This document shows positions 33,917-42,225 of a stretch of 64,000 nucleotides of DNA, one piece after another. A program made the translations under genes and the position numbers. Position 1 is the first letter of the stretch; every line of letters begins with the position of its first letter. The notes beneath the pieces were generated by a model that saw nothing but the letters and a program-made list of their open reading frames with translations, made no database searches and had not been told where the DNA came from. The DNA comes from Oceanobacillus limi (lineage in GTDB: Bacteria > Bacillota > Bacilli > Bacillales > Amphibacillaceae). The stretch spans positions 62,001 through 126,000 of the forward strand of contig NZ_FOHE01000006.1 of the NCBI RefSeq assembly GCF_900111445.1, in the 5' to 3' direction.

Positions 33917-35704
33917 ATGAAATGGAAACACACAATCAAATTTAAGTTAAGTATCATGATGGCAGTGCTATTAATAATTCCACCAGTAATCGTTGGATAT
34001 TTTTCCTATCAGAAATCAGAAGCATTGGAATATGCCGTCATTCAAAAGGATGATATGGAAGAACTTTCAAGTGATTTTGAAGCCATCTTCAATGATTATG
34101 AACGCGCCTTGGAAGATATTAGTGAGTTGCCAGAAATGCAATATGATACATATAATTTTGAGAACCAAACAGAACAGAGTATAACAAATATGCCTAATGT
34201 AAATGATCCGGTTAAGACCGAATTTTACGCAGATTACTTAAGTGAAGTTTCAGAAGAATATGAATATACATTGAATTTATACTTTGCAACAAATGAGGGT
34301 GAATTTTATTTATCGAATATTCCTCCTGAAGAGGTAAATTTAAATGAGTATAATCCTACAGAAACAGATTGGTATAGTCAAGCTAGCGAAAATAGTGGGC
34401 AAATTATTTGGACAGATCCATACTTAGATACTGGAACAGGAAAATCAACGATTACTTTAGCGAAAACAATGGAGAATAGTAATGGAGAAACAGTAGGAGT
34501 CATTGGTCTTGATTTTGATATGCATAAACTAGCGGTTCTGCTGAGACAAGATGTATGGCAAACATCGCTAATTACCGTATTGATATTTGTATTAATTGGT
34601 TCTACTGCGATTTATGTTTTTGTGAAGCGGTTTAGCGGTAATTTATCACTCATACAAAATAGACTTGGAAAAATTGCAAATGGCGAATTAAATAACGAAA
34701 AAGTAATTGTAAAGAGTAAAGATGAAATTTATGAGCTTGCTAGTACAATGAATGTGATGCAGGATAACTTGAAAGAGACGGTTCAAAAAGTAGAAACGGC
34801 CTCCAAACACGTTACGGAGCAAAGTGAAGCACTAACGAGATCGGCAGAAGAAGTAAAGGCAGGTTCGGAACAAGTTGCTACCACGATGCAAGAATTGGCG
34901 TCTGGTTCAGAGTCGCAAGCAGACAGTACTAGTGAGCTGTCGTCAACCATGCAGTCCTTCAGTAAAGAAGTAGAAAACGCGAATGAAATCGGATCAAGCA
35001 TCCATGAATCTTCCAGTAAAGTCTTAAGTATTACAAATGAGGGTAGCCAATTAATGAATTCCTCGAAGGAACAAATGGAGAAAATAGACCATATTGTTCA
35101 AGATGCCGTTGAAAAAGTACAGGGACTTGACGTGCAATCGCAAGAAATATCGAAATTGGTATCTGTAATCAAGGACATTGCGGAACAAACGAACCTTCTC
35201 GCATTGAATGCTGCAATTGAAGCAGCAAGAGCTGGTGAACATGGAAAAGGCTTCGCAGTAGTTGCTGATGAAGTAAGAAAGTTAGCAGAGCAAGTATCAG
35301 ACTCTGTTACGGATATTACAGACATCGTAACAAATATCCAAACGGAATCAAGCGTCGTAACAGAATCGCTACAAGGTGGATATAAAGAAGTGGAACAAGG
35401 AACTAGTCAAATAGAAGCTACAGGAGAGAAGTTCGAGGGGATTAATGGTGCTGTAACAGACATGGTTGACAAGGTTAAGTTAGTATCAGAAAATCTAGCT
35501 AGTATAGCAGTAGGAAGCCAACAAATGAATCGGTCTATTGAGGATATTGCAGCCATTTCTGAAGAATCTGCTGCAGGTGTAGAACAAACATCTGCCTCTT
35601 CGCAACAAACAAGTGCTTCCATGGAAGAAATGGTGGATCGATCGAAGGAGCTTGCAGGTCTTGCTGATGAATTGAATGTATTAGTAGGGCAGTTTAAACT
35701 ATAA
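33917..35704 (+). CDS. methyl-accepting chemotaxis protein with dCache sensor
   Basis: A 595-residue chemoreceptor: TM1 at about residues 8-28, an extracellular dCache-like domain ([40 protein letters not shown]), TM2 at about 216-238, HAMP, and a cytoplasmic signalling domain with the conserved tip [21 protein letters not shown]. It signals to CheA/CheW. The ATG at 33917 follows AAGGGGGAA; a TTG 11 codons earlier is less convincing. The ligand is unknown; dCache domains commonly bind amino acids or carboxylates. Confidence 0.92.
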   Translation: MKWKHTIKFKLSIMMAVLLIIPPVIVGYFSYQKSEALEYAVIQKDDMEELSSDFEAIFNDYERALEDISELPEMQYDTYNFENQTEQSITNMPNVNDPVKTEFYADYLSEVSEEYEYTLNLYFATNEGEFYLSNIPPEEVNLNEYNPTETDWYSQASENSGQIIWTDPYLDTGTGKSTITLAKTMENSNGETVGVIGLDFDMHKLAVLLRQDVWQTSLITVLIFVLIGSTAIYVFVKRFSGNLSLIQNRLGKIANGELNNEKVIVKSKDEIYELASTMNVMQDNLKETVQKVETASKHVTEQSEALTRSAEEVKAGSEQVATTMQELASGSESQADSTSELSSTMQSFSKEVENANEIGSSIHESSSKVLSITNEGSQLMNSSKEQMEKIDHIVQDAVEKVQGLDVQSQEISKLVSVIKDIAEQTNLLALNAAIEAARAGEHGKGFAVVADEVRKLAEQVSDSVTDITDIVTNIQTESSVVTESLQGGYKEVEQGTSQIEATGEKFEGINGAVTDMVDKVKLVSENLASIAVGSQQMNRSIEDIAAISEESAAGVEQTSASSQQTSASMEEMVDRSKELAGLADELNVLVGQFKL

Positions 35705-35725
35705 CAGCAACGAAAGATTAATTAT

Positions 35726-35768
35726 ATGCCTGAATTCCAGTTTCGATGGGATTCAGGCATTTGTTTGT
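35726..35768 (+). terminator. chemoreceptor terminator
   Basis: ATGCCTGAAT pairs with ATTCAGGCAT, followed by a T-rich tail. Confidence 0.8.
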
Positions 35769-35793
35769 CATCTTAGTAAGATTGAAGCAATTG

Positions 35794-36225
35794 TTAAAAG
35801 GTCTGAAAAACGCTAGGACATTCGGATTCCGTTGGATTATAAAAACAATGACTTTTAAATCTTCCCGAGTTCCATTGTCCAAACCACTGAGCAGGACAAG
35901 CACCTTCTGGCCTGAAAAACCAAAGGGAATAACTTGCAGGATGAAACCTTTCTCCGTTAATAACCTTTCGAGCAAGATTGATATCCAGTTCACGTGCTCG
36001 TTGATAAAAATATCCTTTCGTAGTTGCTTCAAATCCCCCTGGGGTTTGGTACACCATTCTGTTTATTGTATTAATATCTTTAAAATCCAAACAACGAGCT
36101 CTTGTACGGTTTACCCCAACATTTCCAACCATTAACATACCTAGCTTGCCATCACCTTCAGCTTCTGCTCGCATTAATCGTGCTAGTAGCTTTACATCTT
36201 GTTCGTTCGCTTTTATAACAGCCAT
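35794..36225 (-). CDS. cwlJ: spore cortex-lytic enzyme CwlJ
   Basis: A 143-residue cell-wall hydrolase of the SleB/CwlJ catalytic family: LLARLMRAEAEGDGKLGMLMVGNVGVNR with the catalytic glutamate, GGFEATTKGYFYQRAR, and SLWFFRPEGACPAQW. Length and sequence match CwlJ, which lacks the SleB binding domain and attacks muramic-lactam cortex during germination, in particular by Ca-dipicolinate. Its usual partner gerQ is not seen here. AGGAGGATTTAC precedes the ATG. Confidence 0.93.
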   Translation of the reverse strand: MAVIKANEQDVKLLARLMRAEAEGDGKLGMLMVGNVGVNRTRARCLDFKDINTINRMVYQTPGGFEATTKGYFYQRARELDINLARKVINGERFHPASYSLWFFRPEGACPAQWFGQWNSGRFKSHCFYNPTESECPSVFQTF

Positions 36226-36428
36226 GTAAATCCTCCTAAAATGCTATTGGTTTATCTTATTCGTGAGAACCACTAAATGAAATTGTCCACAAAATCTATG
36301 GGGAATAATTTAGTATACAGGGAATAAGGGGAGGTCATAGATTATTTCACAGCAATTCGAATACATTTACATTCAATTCTAATAGATATAAAATCTCTTT
36401 GTACCAAGTACAGAGAGGAGACTATCTT

Positions 36429-36875
36429 TTGTCACAATTATCTACTTTAAGTGTTAGCGGTAATTTAAAATCGGGATTGAAAAATGAAGTAAATGTTAGA
36501 GACTTATCACCTTTTTTTGTTGATGAACCAGAAAGGCTTGGAGGAACAAATGCTGGTCCGAACCCATTGGAATATTTTTTAGGTGCATTATCAGCATGTA
36601 CATCAATTATGGTTGCTTATGTAGCCAAGGAGCAAAACTTTTCTTATCAAGGATTAGATTATGTAACAGATGGAACCATTGATCCAAGGGGGTTTAAAGG
36701 TGAAGAAGGAATTCAAACTTATTTCCAAACAGTAAAGCTAGAGGTTGTTATCGAGACGGAGGAGAGTGAAGGTGCGTTAGAATTATTAAAAGAAACGGTA
36801 GAAAAAAGATGTCCATTATATAATCTATTGAGAGACGCGGGCGTTGAAGTTAATAGTACCTGGTCTAGGAAATAA
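36429..36875 (+). CDS. OsmC/Ohr-family protein
   Basis: A 148-residue OsmC-fold protein with the two redox cysteines of the family in LGALSACTSI and KRCPLYNLL. Such proteins reduce organic hydroperoxides. The TTG at 36429 is preceded by AGAGGAGA at 7-base spacing; an upstream in-frame TTG is not supported. The GNAT gene follows after 33 bases and may be in the same transcript. Confidence 0.88.
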   Translation: MSQLSTLSVSGNLKSGLKNEVNVRDLSPFFVDEPERLGGTNAGPNPLEYFLGALSACTSIMVAYVAKEQNFSYQGLDYVTDGTIDPRGFKGEEGIQTYFQTVKLEVVIETEESEGALELLKETVEKRCPLYNLLRDAGVEVNSTWSRK

Positions 36876-36908
36876 TGAAGCGTTTGGTATGAGTGAAGGA
36901 GGAGCCTA

Positions 36909-37319
36909 ATGTCTATCCAAATTAAACGTATAGAAAAAGAGTTAGTATGGGAAATTCGACATCAAGTAATGTGGCCAGATAAAGCGTTTAACTATATAAA
37001 ATTGGCGGAAGATGATTTGGGTATCCATTTTGGTTTGTTTACAAAGGGGAGACTCGTTTCCGTTGTCTCGCTATTCATAGCTGAAGAAGAATGTCAATTT
37101 CGAAAATTTGCTACTTTACAAGATGAACAGGGAAATGGATACGGAACAACATTACTGGAATTTGCTATAAAAGAAGCGAAGAAACATGGAATAGCTAGAA
37201 TTTGGTGCAATGCCAGAGAAAACAAAACCGATTTTTATAAAAAATTTGGTCTACAAGAAACAAACAACCGATTTGAAAAAGGTGGAAAATCCTACCTCAT
37301 AATGGAAAAACGAATATAA
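36909..37319 (+). CDS. GNAT-family N-acetyltransferase
   Basis: A 136-residue GNAT protein: FRKFATLQDEQGNGYGTTLLEFA forms the acetyl-CoA-binding loop, and IARIWCNARENKTDFYKKFGLQ the C-terminal motif. The start follows GAAGGAGGAG. Substrate unknown. The dispersed palindrome repeat follows directly and may act as its terminator. Confidence 0.85.
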   Translation: MSIQIKRIEKELVWEIRHQVMWPDKAFNYIKLAEDDLGIHFGLFTKGRLVSVVSLFIAEEECQFRKFATLQDEQGNGYGTTLLEFAIKEAKKHGIARIWCNARENKTDFYKKFGLQETNNRFEKGGKSYLIMEKRI

Positions 37320-37333
37320 AGTGGTGCCAAAGT

Positions 37334-37375
37334 GGTGCCAGGCACCTGTCGGATGTTATTCAGGTGCCTGGCACC
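37334..37375. repeat. dispersed palindrome, paired hairpin copy
   Basis: GGTGCCAGGCACCTG (37334-37348) and its reverse complement CAGGTGCCTGGCACC (37361-37375) form a 15-bp hairpin with a 12-base loop. It lies between convergent genes. Confidence 0.85.
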
Positions 37376-37405
37376 GGTTTAAGCAGACCGTAACTTTTAA
37401 TGCTA

Positions 37406-38245
37406 TTACTTTGACAACGAATCTAATGCTTGTTTTAATGTGCTGAATGTCTGAACGTCCTTACCGCTAATTTGTAACTCCGCAAATGTGTGTGCCACCT
37501 CTGGTCGAATACCTGAGAGGGCAGGTGTAATACCTAGCATGCTTAGAAGGTTTATGACTTGTATAATTTGTTGAGCTACGAATATATCTATGGCAGGTAT
37601 ACCAGATAAGTCAATATATAAGTATTGTACTTTGGCATCTACTACCTTCATGGGAATAGATTCATAGATTTCTTTCATTCGATAGGTATCTATATTTCCG
37701 ACTAATGGTAAAATAGCTACACGATTTGAAATAGGGATGATTGGAGTGCTTAATTCACCGATTAGTACCTGTTGACTCGATAAACGTTCCCTAGTAATCG
37801 CATAATACCTCCTAGAAAACTTGGTGTTTAACTCATGAAACGCAGAATTGAACGTAGCATACCACCGAGTCACATCTTGTTTGGAAATGTGATGATTATG
37901 ATCTTTGATAAATTCCATCACAAATTCCATAAATGTGTCTTGTGCAACATTAATGGCATGAATAACTTCAAATATTGGTGTATCGGAATTCACTCTACTT
38001 TCTGCAACAATGCTTGCCCATTGCTCTACATGGTTATGAAAAACTTCCTTATCGTCTAGCAGAGCACATATCACCGTTTTATTAGTGAGGGTGTTCTGTG
38101 ATCTTAACATACTTTCGATCGACATAACTGTATCAGCAGAATAAATAGATCCCGATGCTGCTATTCGTTTATTTAACCATGCTTCCGTAATCTTCGGAGT
38201 CTTTTCTGTTAAGAAATCATATAATAACTTATCTAAATTATTCAT
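37406..38245 (-). CDS. RsbR-type STAS co-antagonist
   Basis: A 279-residue protein: an N-terminal helical RsbR-like sensory domain (1-160) and a C-terminal STAS domain (VAILPLVGNIDTYRMKEI, YLYIDLSGIPAIDIFVAQQI). RsbR paralogues form the stressosome that releases RsbT and activates sigma-B. The first phosphorylation-site Thr is present (ELSTPIIPI), while the second, usually Thr in D-x-T-G, is Ser (IDLSG). The start with the best ribosome site is the ATG at 38245. It stands apart from any rsb operon. Confidence 0.88.
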   Translation of the reverse strand: MNNLDKLLYDFLTEKTPKITEAWLNKRIAASGSIYSADTVMSIESMLRSQNTLTNKTVICALLDDKEVFHNHVEQWASIVAESRVNSDTPIFEVIHAINVAQDTFMEFVMEFIKDHNHHISKQDVTRWYATFNSAFHELNTKFSRRYYAITRERLSSQQVLIGELSTPIIPISNRVAILPLVGNIDTYRMKEIYESIPMKVVDAKVQYLYIDLSGIPAIDIFVAQQIIQVINLLSMLGITPALSGIRPEVAHTFAELQISGKDVQTFSTLKQALDSLSK

Positions 38246-38274
38246 CTTCATCCTCATTTTCTACATGAATTCGG

Positions 38275-38290
38275 TTGATTAATTAATCAA
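38275..38290. promoter_or_regulatory. 16-bp palindrome upstream of the RsbR-type gene
   Basis: TTGATTAATTAATCAA, a perfect palindrome about 30 bases before the gene, placed where an operator or the -35 region would lie. AT-rich palindromes arise by chance, so function is unproven. Confidence 0.35.
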
Positions 38291-38395
38291 TATCTTAGCA
38301 TATAATTGGAAGCAATTGGAGTAGATTGTACTTGGGAAAGTAATATTTAATACTATCCTTTTATCCCAAAATGCTTCTTGAAATAACCTTTGTCA

Positions 38396-38947
38396 TTAAA
38401 GTTGTTTTTTAATAGGTTCAAAGTTAAATAATTTTCCCTCGTAAATTAATTGTAGGCGTTCATTTTTCCGGAAATCATCCGGTGTAACCATAACAGGGAG
38501 TTTATCCCATAAGTGGATCCCTGAACGTCGAAGAATCTCAGCAACAAATTGAGAGCAAAAATAGGAATTGCTGAATTCAACAGGCTCCTTCAACGATACC
38601 CCAATAACACCGAGGATATTATATAAAAATTTATCATCATTACGTATAAAAACATCTATGATTCGTTTCATTTTTTCAACTTCCCGTTCGGTTACTTCCA
38701 GTTTATAAATAACGCAGGTCGTATCTTTAAATTTACTATAGGTTCCAGTATGGATGTCCTCTTTCACAAAACCACCGTGAAGGGGATTTTTCGGATTCTT
38801 TCGTCCGAAACTGTACATTTCTTTTAGTTCTGGATCAAATGAAAGGGAGGCGTGATTATATGGTGCTTTCGTATATTTCTTAATTAAATTGGTAAATAAA
38901 GTGCCAGTATCGGACAGCATTATGTAGACATAGCGCTCACCACTCAT
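38396..38947 (-). CDS. YiiX/NlpC-like permuted papain-fold hydrolase
   Basis: A 183-residue protein with NHASLSFDPELKEMYSFGR carrying the catalytic histidine and NSYFCSQFVAEILRRSG the catalytic cysteine, the permuted order of the DUF830/YiiX group. These hydrolases cleave amide or ester bonds in peptidoglycan or lipids. No signal peptide is visible. A strong GGAGGGATAGGGAT precedes the ATG. Substrate unknown. Confidence 0.85.
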   Translation of the reverse strand: MSGERYVYIMLSDTGTLFTNLIKKYTKAPYNHASLSFDPELKEMYSFGRKNPKNPLHGGFVKEDIHTGTYSKFKDTTCVIYKLEVTEREVEKMKRIIDVFIRNDDKFLYNILGVIGVSLKEPVEFSNSYFCSQFVAEILRRSGIHLWDKLPVMVTPDDFRKNERLQLIYEGKLFNFEPIKKQL

Positions 38948-39042
38948 CCCTATCCCTCCTCTAAATATCTTCTACACCTTTTCATTATACAATATATCCT
39001 ATAAAATGAATGAGTCATCAAACAAAAGAATGGGTGTGACCT

Positions 39043-39957
39043 ATGACGCAAACAATTTGGACGTTATCAATTATCTTATTCACGTTATTACTTGCGACAA
39101 TAGTGTTTTACGTAGCCAAAAGGATACAACCAGATAAAGATTTTTCAAGGATTCACCTTCGTGTGAAAACATGGTGGGGAATGTTTGCCGTTTTTTGTTT
39201 TGCAACATTATTTAACCCCGTTGTTTCCTTACTCTCTATTATGATACTATGTTTCTTTTCATTACGGGAATATTTTTCGATGATGAAAACGAGAAAATCA
39301 GATCGGCGCTTATTCCTATGGTCTTATTTAATGATCCCAATTCAATTTTATTGGATATATATAGGATGGTACGGGATGTTTATTGTATTTATTCCTGTTT
39401 ATGTATTCTTATTTTTACCGTTACCACGGATCATTGGGAAGGGGACACTGGGCTTTCTTCGGTCGGTTAGTTTTACGCAATGGGGCTTAATGTTAATGGT
39501 GTTTGGACTAAGTCATTTAGCTTATTATCAAATAGCTACCCCAGAATATGGAGCGAACTTACTGCTATTTTTAATGGTCTTAACGCAGGTAAATGATGTC
39601 ATACAATACTTAATATCAATATACATAGGAAAAAGAAAGGTTACACCATCTGCTAATCCGAATATAACGTGGGAAGGTTTTATTGGTTCGTTCCTAATAA
39701 CAACCTGTATCTCTTATATTCTTTATCCACATTTAACACCTTTCGATTTAACATTTGGAATTCTATCGGGTGTTATTATTAGTGTTGCAGGGTATTGTGG
39801 AGGTTTAACAATTTCGGTTTTAAAGCGAGATTTGTTAATTGGTGACCGTGAGAAATATGAGTTGCTCAAGGATCGCTATTTGAACAAAGTAGATAGCTTA
39901 ACCTATACTTCTCCAGTATTTTTTCATATCATTCGTTACTTTTTTGATTTTATGTGA
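39043..39957 (+). CDS. CdsA-like phosphatidate cytidylyltransferase family protein
   Basis: A 304-residue membrane protein with about seven helices and the C-terminal CTP-transferase region (SANPNITWEGFIGSF, GLTISVLKRDLLIGD), corresponding to the CdsA signature S-x-x-K-R-x(4)-K-D, here diverged. It is not next to uppS or dxr, where the housekeeping cdsA usually lies, so it is probably a paralogue making or modifying a nucleotide-activated lipid. Confidence 0.8.
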   Translation: MTQTIWTLSIILFTLLLATIVFYVAKRIQPDKDFSRIHLRVKTWWGMFAVFCFATLFNPVVSLLSIMILCFFSLREYFSMMKTRKSDRRLFLWSYLMIPIQFYWIYIGWYGMFIVFIPVYVFLFLPLPRIIGKGTLGFLRSVSFTQWGLMLMVFGLSHLAYYQIATPEYGANLLLFLMVLTQVNDVIQYLISIYIGKRKVTPSANPNITWEGFIGSFLITTCISYILYPHLTPFDLTFGILSGVIISVAGYCGGLTISVLKRDLLIGDREKYELLKDRYLNKVDSLTYTSPVFFHIIRYFFDFM

Positions 39958-39961
39958 TTAG

Positions 39962-39992
39962 ATCCGTTCCCTTTTGAGGGGCGGATTTTTTT
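39962..39992 (+). terminator. terminator of the CdsA-like gene
   Basis: ATCCG-CCC pairs with GGG-CGGAT, followed by a T-run. Confidence 0.7.
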
Positions 39993-40184
39993 GTGATCTA
40001 AGAAAGTCTACTCATAGGAAAAGTAAAGGTGCTGTAAATGGTAACTCATGTTGTATTCATGACTGTGGAGAACTTTTTTAAACGTTTTATTCAATCGGAA
40101 CTTCACTAGAAATCTCCGTTAATATCCTTTTATCGTTACATAAACCATAAAAAGTTCTTGCCATAATGCATCACTTATGTAAAT

Positions 40185-40202
40185 ATATGTGTAAAGACAT
40201 AT
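40185..40202. promoter_or_regulatory. candidate operator upstream of nadC
   Basis: ATATGT-GTAAAG-ACATAT, a 6-6-6 inverted repeat about 105 bases before nadC. NiaR, the NAD-pathway repressor of Firmicutes, is the obvious candidate, but I cannot confirm its motif from sequence alone. Confidence 0.4.
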
Positions 40203-40307
40203 GTATATATTTATTGGTTGTGGGATGTATATTATGCAAATAAGAGTAACGCAGGTGCTTTATGTGAATTAATTCACAATATTAATTAATAGATAAGGAG
40301 TCATGTT

Positions 40308-41147
40308 ATGAACAAATTAAAGTTACGAACGATGCTTGAATCATTTTTAGTAGAGGATATTGGAGACGAAGATCTGACGAGTCAATCTATTTTTCCTAAA
40401 GATAAAGTGGGGACAGGAGTATTTATTTCGAAAGAGGATGGTATAATTTCCGGCATCCAATTGGTAAAAGAAGTTTACCATTTACTCGATGAAACAATTG
40501 ATGTTGAGTTTCAAGTGACAGATGGAGAACACATAGTTTCTGGACAAACGCTTGCAAAGGTAGAAGGACCGATTACTCATTTACTGACGGGGGAGCGGTT
40601 AATCTTAAATTGCTTGCAACGGATGAGTGGAATTGCAACCTTAACACATAAAAGCATCAAAGCTTTAAATGACCCTTCCATTCAAATTTGTGATACAAGG
40701 AAAACTGTCCCGGGGATGCGGATGCTAGATAAGTATGCCGTTGTAACTGGCGGTGGTAAGAACCACCGTCGTGGTTTATTTGATGGAGTTATGATAAAAG
40801 ATAATCACATTGCGTATTGTGGTTCGATCACACAAGCGATTCATCAGGTTCGAGAAAAGGTGGGCCATATGGTGAAAATAGAGGTAGAGACAGAGACTCG
40901 TAAAGAAGTAATGGAAGCGATAGATGCAAAAGCAGACGTTATTATGTTTGATAATCGTAGTCCAGAAGAAGTGAGAGAATTTGCTAAGCTTGTACCAAAA
41001 GAGATCCGAACAGAAGCCTCAGGTGGTATCAATCTAAAGAACCTACCATCCTACTCTGGAACTGGAGTTGACTTTATATCGTTAGGTTTTTTAACACATT
41101 CTGTAAATGCGTTAGATATAAGTCTGCAGGTTGATGAGGGGGAGTAA
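40308..41147 (+). CDS. nadC: quinolinate phosphoribosyltransferase
   Basis: A 279-residue NadC that converts quinolinate and PRPP to nicotinate mononucleotide. All hallmarks are present: LNCLQRMSGIATLT, DTRKTVPGMRMLDK, GGGKNHRRGLFDGVMIKDNH and EVETETRKEV, with the substrate arginines and lysines intact, so this is a true NadC rather than the ModD-like relative. nadA and nadB are not in the window. The stop TAA is followed without a gap by the ATG of a TRAP binding protein, making one operon with the transporter. Confidence 0.93.
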   Translation: MNKLKLRTMLESFLVEDIGDEDLTSQSIFPKDKVGTGVFISKEDGIISGIQLVKEVYHLLDETIDVEFQVTDGEHIVSGQTLAKVEGPITHLLTGERLILNCLQRMSGIATLTHKSIKALNDPSIQICDTRKTVPGMRMLDKYAVVTGGGKNHRRGLFDGVMIKDNHIAYCGSITQAIHQVREKVGHMVKIEVETETRKEVMEAIDAKADVIMFDNRSPEEVREFAKLVPKEIRTEASGGINLKNLPSYSGTGVDFISLGFLTHSVNALDISLQVDEGE

Positions 41148-42185
41148 ATGATGAGACTAGCAGATTATAATACATATATTATTTTATTTTGTGTAGTAAT
41201 CGGGTTAGGTATGTTGGCGGGGTGTGTAAGTCTTGATAGTAGTGAATCAGAATCTAGTACACTAGCATCTGAGCAGAACAATCCAATATCATCGACAATT
41301 ATAGGAGGTAGAACTGGTGGGGCATGGTCTGTGTTTACAGAGGGTGTAGCCGAATCAATTCGAAGAGAAAATGAGGATGCCGTTATTACAGTAGAGCCAG
41401 GTGGTATTGTAGAAAATCCACCTACTGTTGGTACAAATAAAATTCCTTATGGCTTATCTTATTCCATGACGGCTTATGCTGCTTATATAGGGCAGGAACC
41501 CTATGATAAAGCCTATAAGGATATTCGGGCAGTAAGTGTCGTTATTCCTGCAAATTATTATCAATTTGTCGTCAGAGATACATTTGAATATGATTCATTG
41601 GATGACGTTATTGAAAAACAAATACCCATCCGTATTGCTGTTGATCAAAAAGGATCTGCTGGTGAGATAATTACCCGGAGTATACTTCGCTCATATGGGA
41701 TTACCTATGATGACATTATCTCGTGGGGAGGATCGGTGGACCATTTAGGTGGTTCGAAATCGTTTGAATTGATGGCTGATAAGCGGATCGACATAGCGGG
41801 AGATGCAGTTTCCGTTCCTTCTAATGACATATTAGAAGCATCAACGAAAATGAAACTAAAAATGCTTTCCTTGAGTAAGGAGACGATCGATTTTGTTTCA
41901 GAGGACTTAGGGTTAGTACCTGGTACGATTGAGGCAGGGGGATATGACTTTTTAGAAAAAAATGTTGCTACGGTTAATACACCGGCTCTTTTATTAGTAA
42001 ATAAAGAGGTTTCAGACCGAGAAGTTTATCAGGTTACGAAGGCTATTTATAATAATCTTGAATATTTACGGACAGTGCATAAGGAGTTTAACAATTTAAA
42101 GGGGGAAAATATTATTGATGTCGGAGAGGTTCCTCTCCACCCTGGTGCAGAAAAGTTTTACAGAGAGAAAGGATTGATAAAGTAA
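41148..42185 (+). CDS. TAXI-family TRAP substrate-binding lipoprotein
   Basis: A 345-residue lipoprotein: hydrophobic residues 9-22 with lipobox MLAGC, then the TAXI fold (IIGGRTGGAWSVFTEGVAESI, RIAVDQKGSAGEIITRSIL, PSNDILEAS). It captures a carboxylate outside the membrane and delivers it to the fused permease encoded next. The ATG adjoins the nadC stop. TAXI ligands are mostly unknown; glutamate and other acids have been reported. Confidence 0.92.
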   Translation: MMRLADYNTYIILFCVVIGLGMLAGCVSLDSSESESSTLASEQNNPISSTIIGGRTGGAWSVFTEGVAESIRRENEDAVITVEPGGIVENPPTVGTNKIPYGLSYSMTAYAAYIGQEPYDKAYKDIRAVSVVIPANYYQFVVRDTFEYDSLDDVIEKQIPIRIAVDQKGSAGEIITRSILRSYGITYDDIISWGGSVDHLGGSKSFELMADKRIDIAGDAVSVPSNDILEASTKMKLKMLSLSKETIDFVSEDLGLVPGTIEAGGYDFLEKNVATVNTPALLLVNKEVSDREVYQVTKAIYNNLEYLRTVHKEFNNLKGENIIDVGEVPLHPGAEKFYREKGLIK

Positions 42186-42225
42186 AATGGTTATCTTTTC
42201 ACCGTAGAAGGAGGGGGGAGAGAAT

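Noticed and set aside
35718-36032. Minus-strand 104-residue frame overlapping cwlJ
   Set aside because: It is an alternative frame of cwlJ without start signals; cwlJ itself is strongly conserved.
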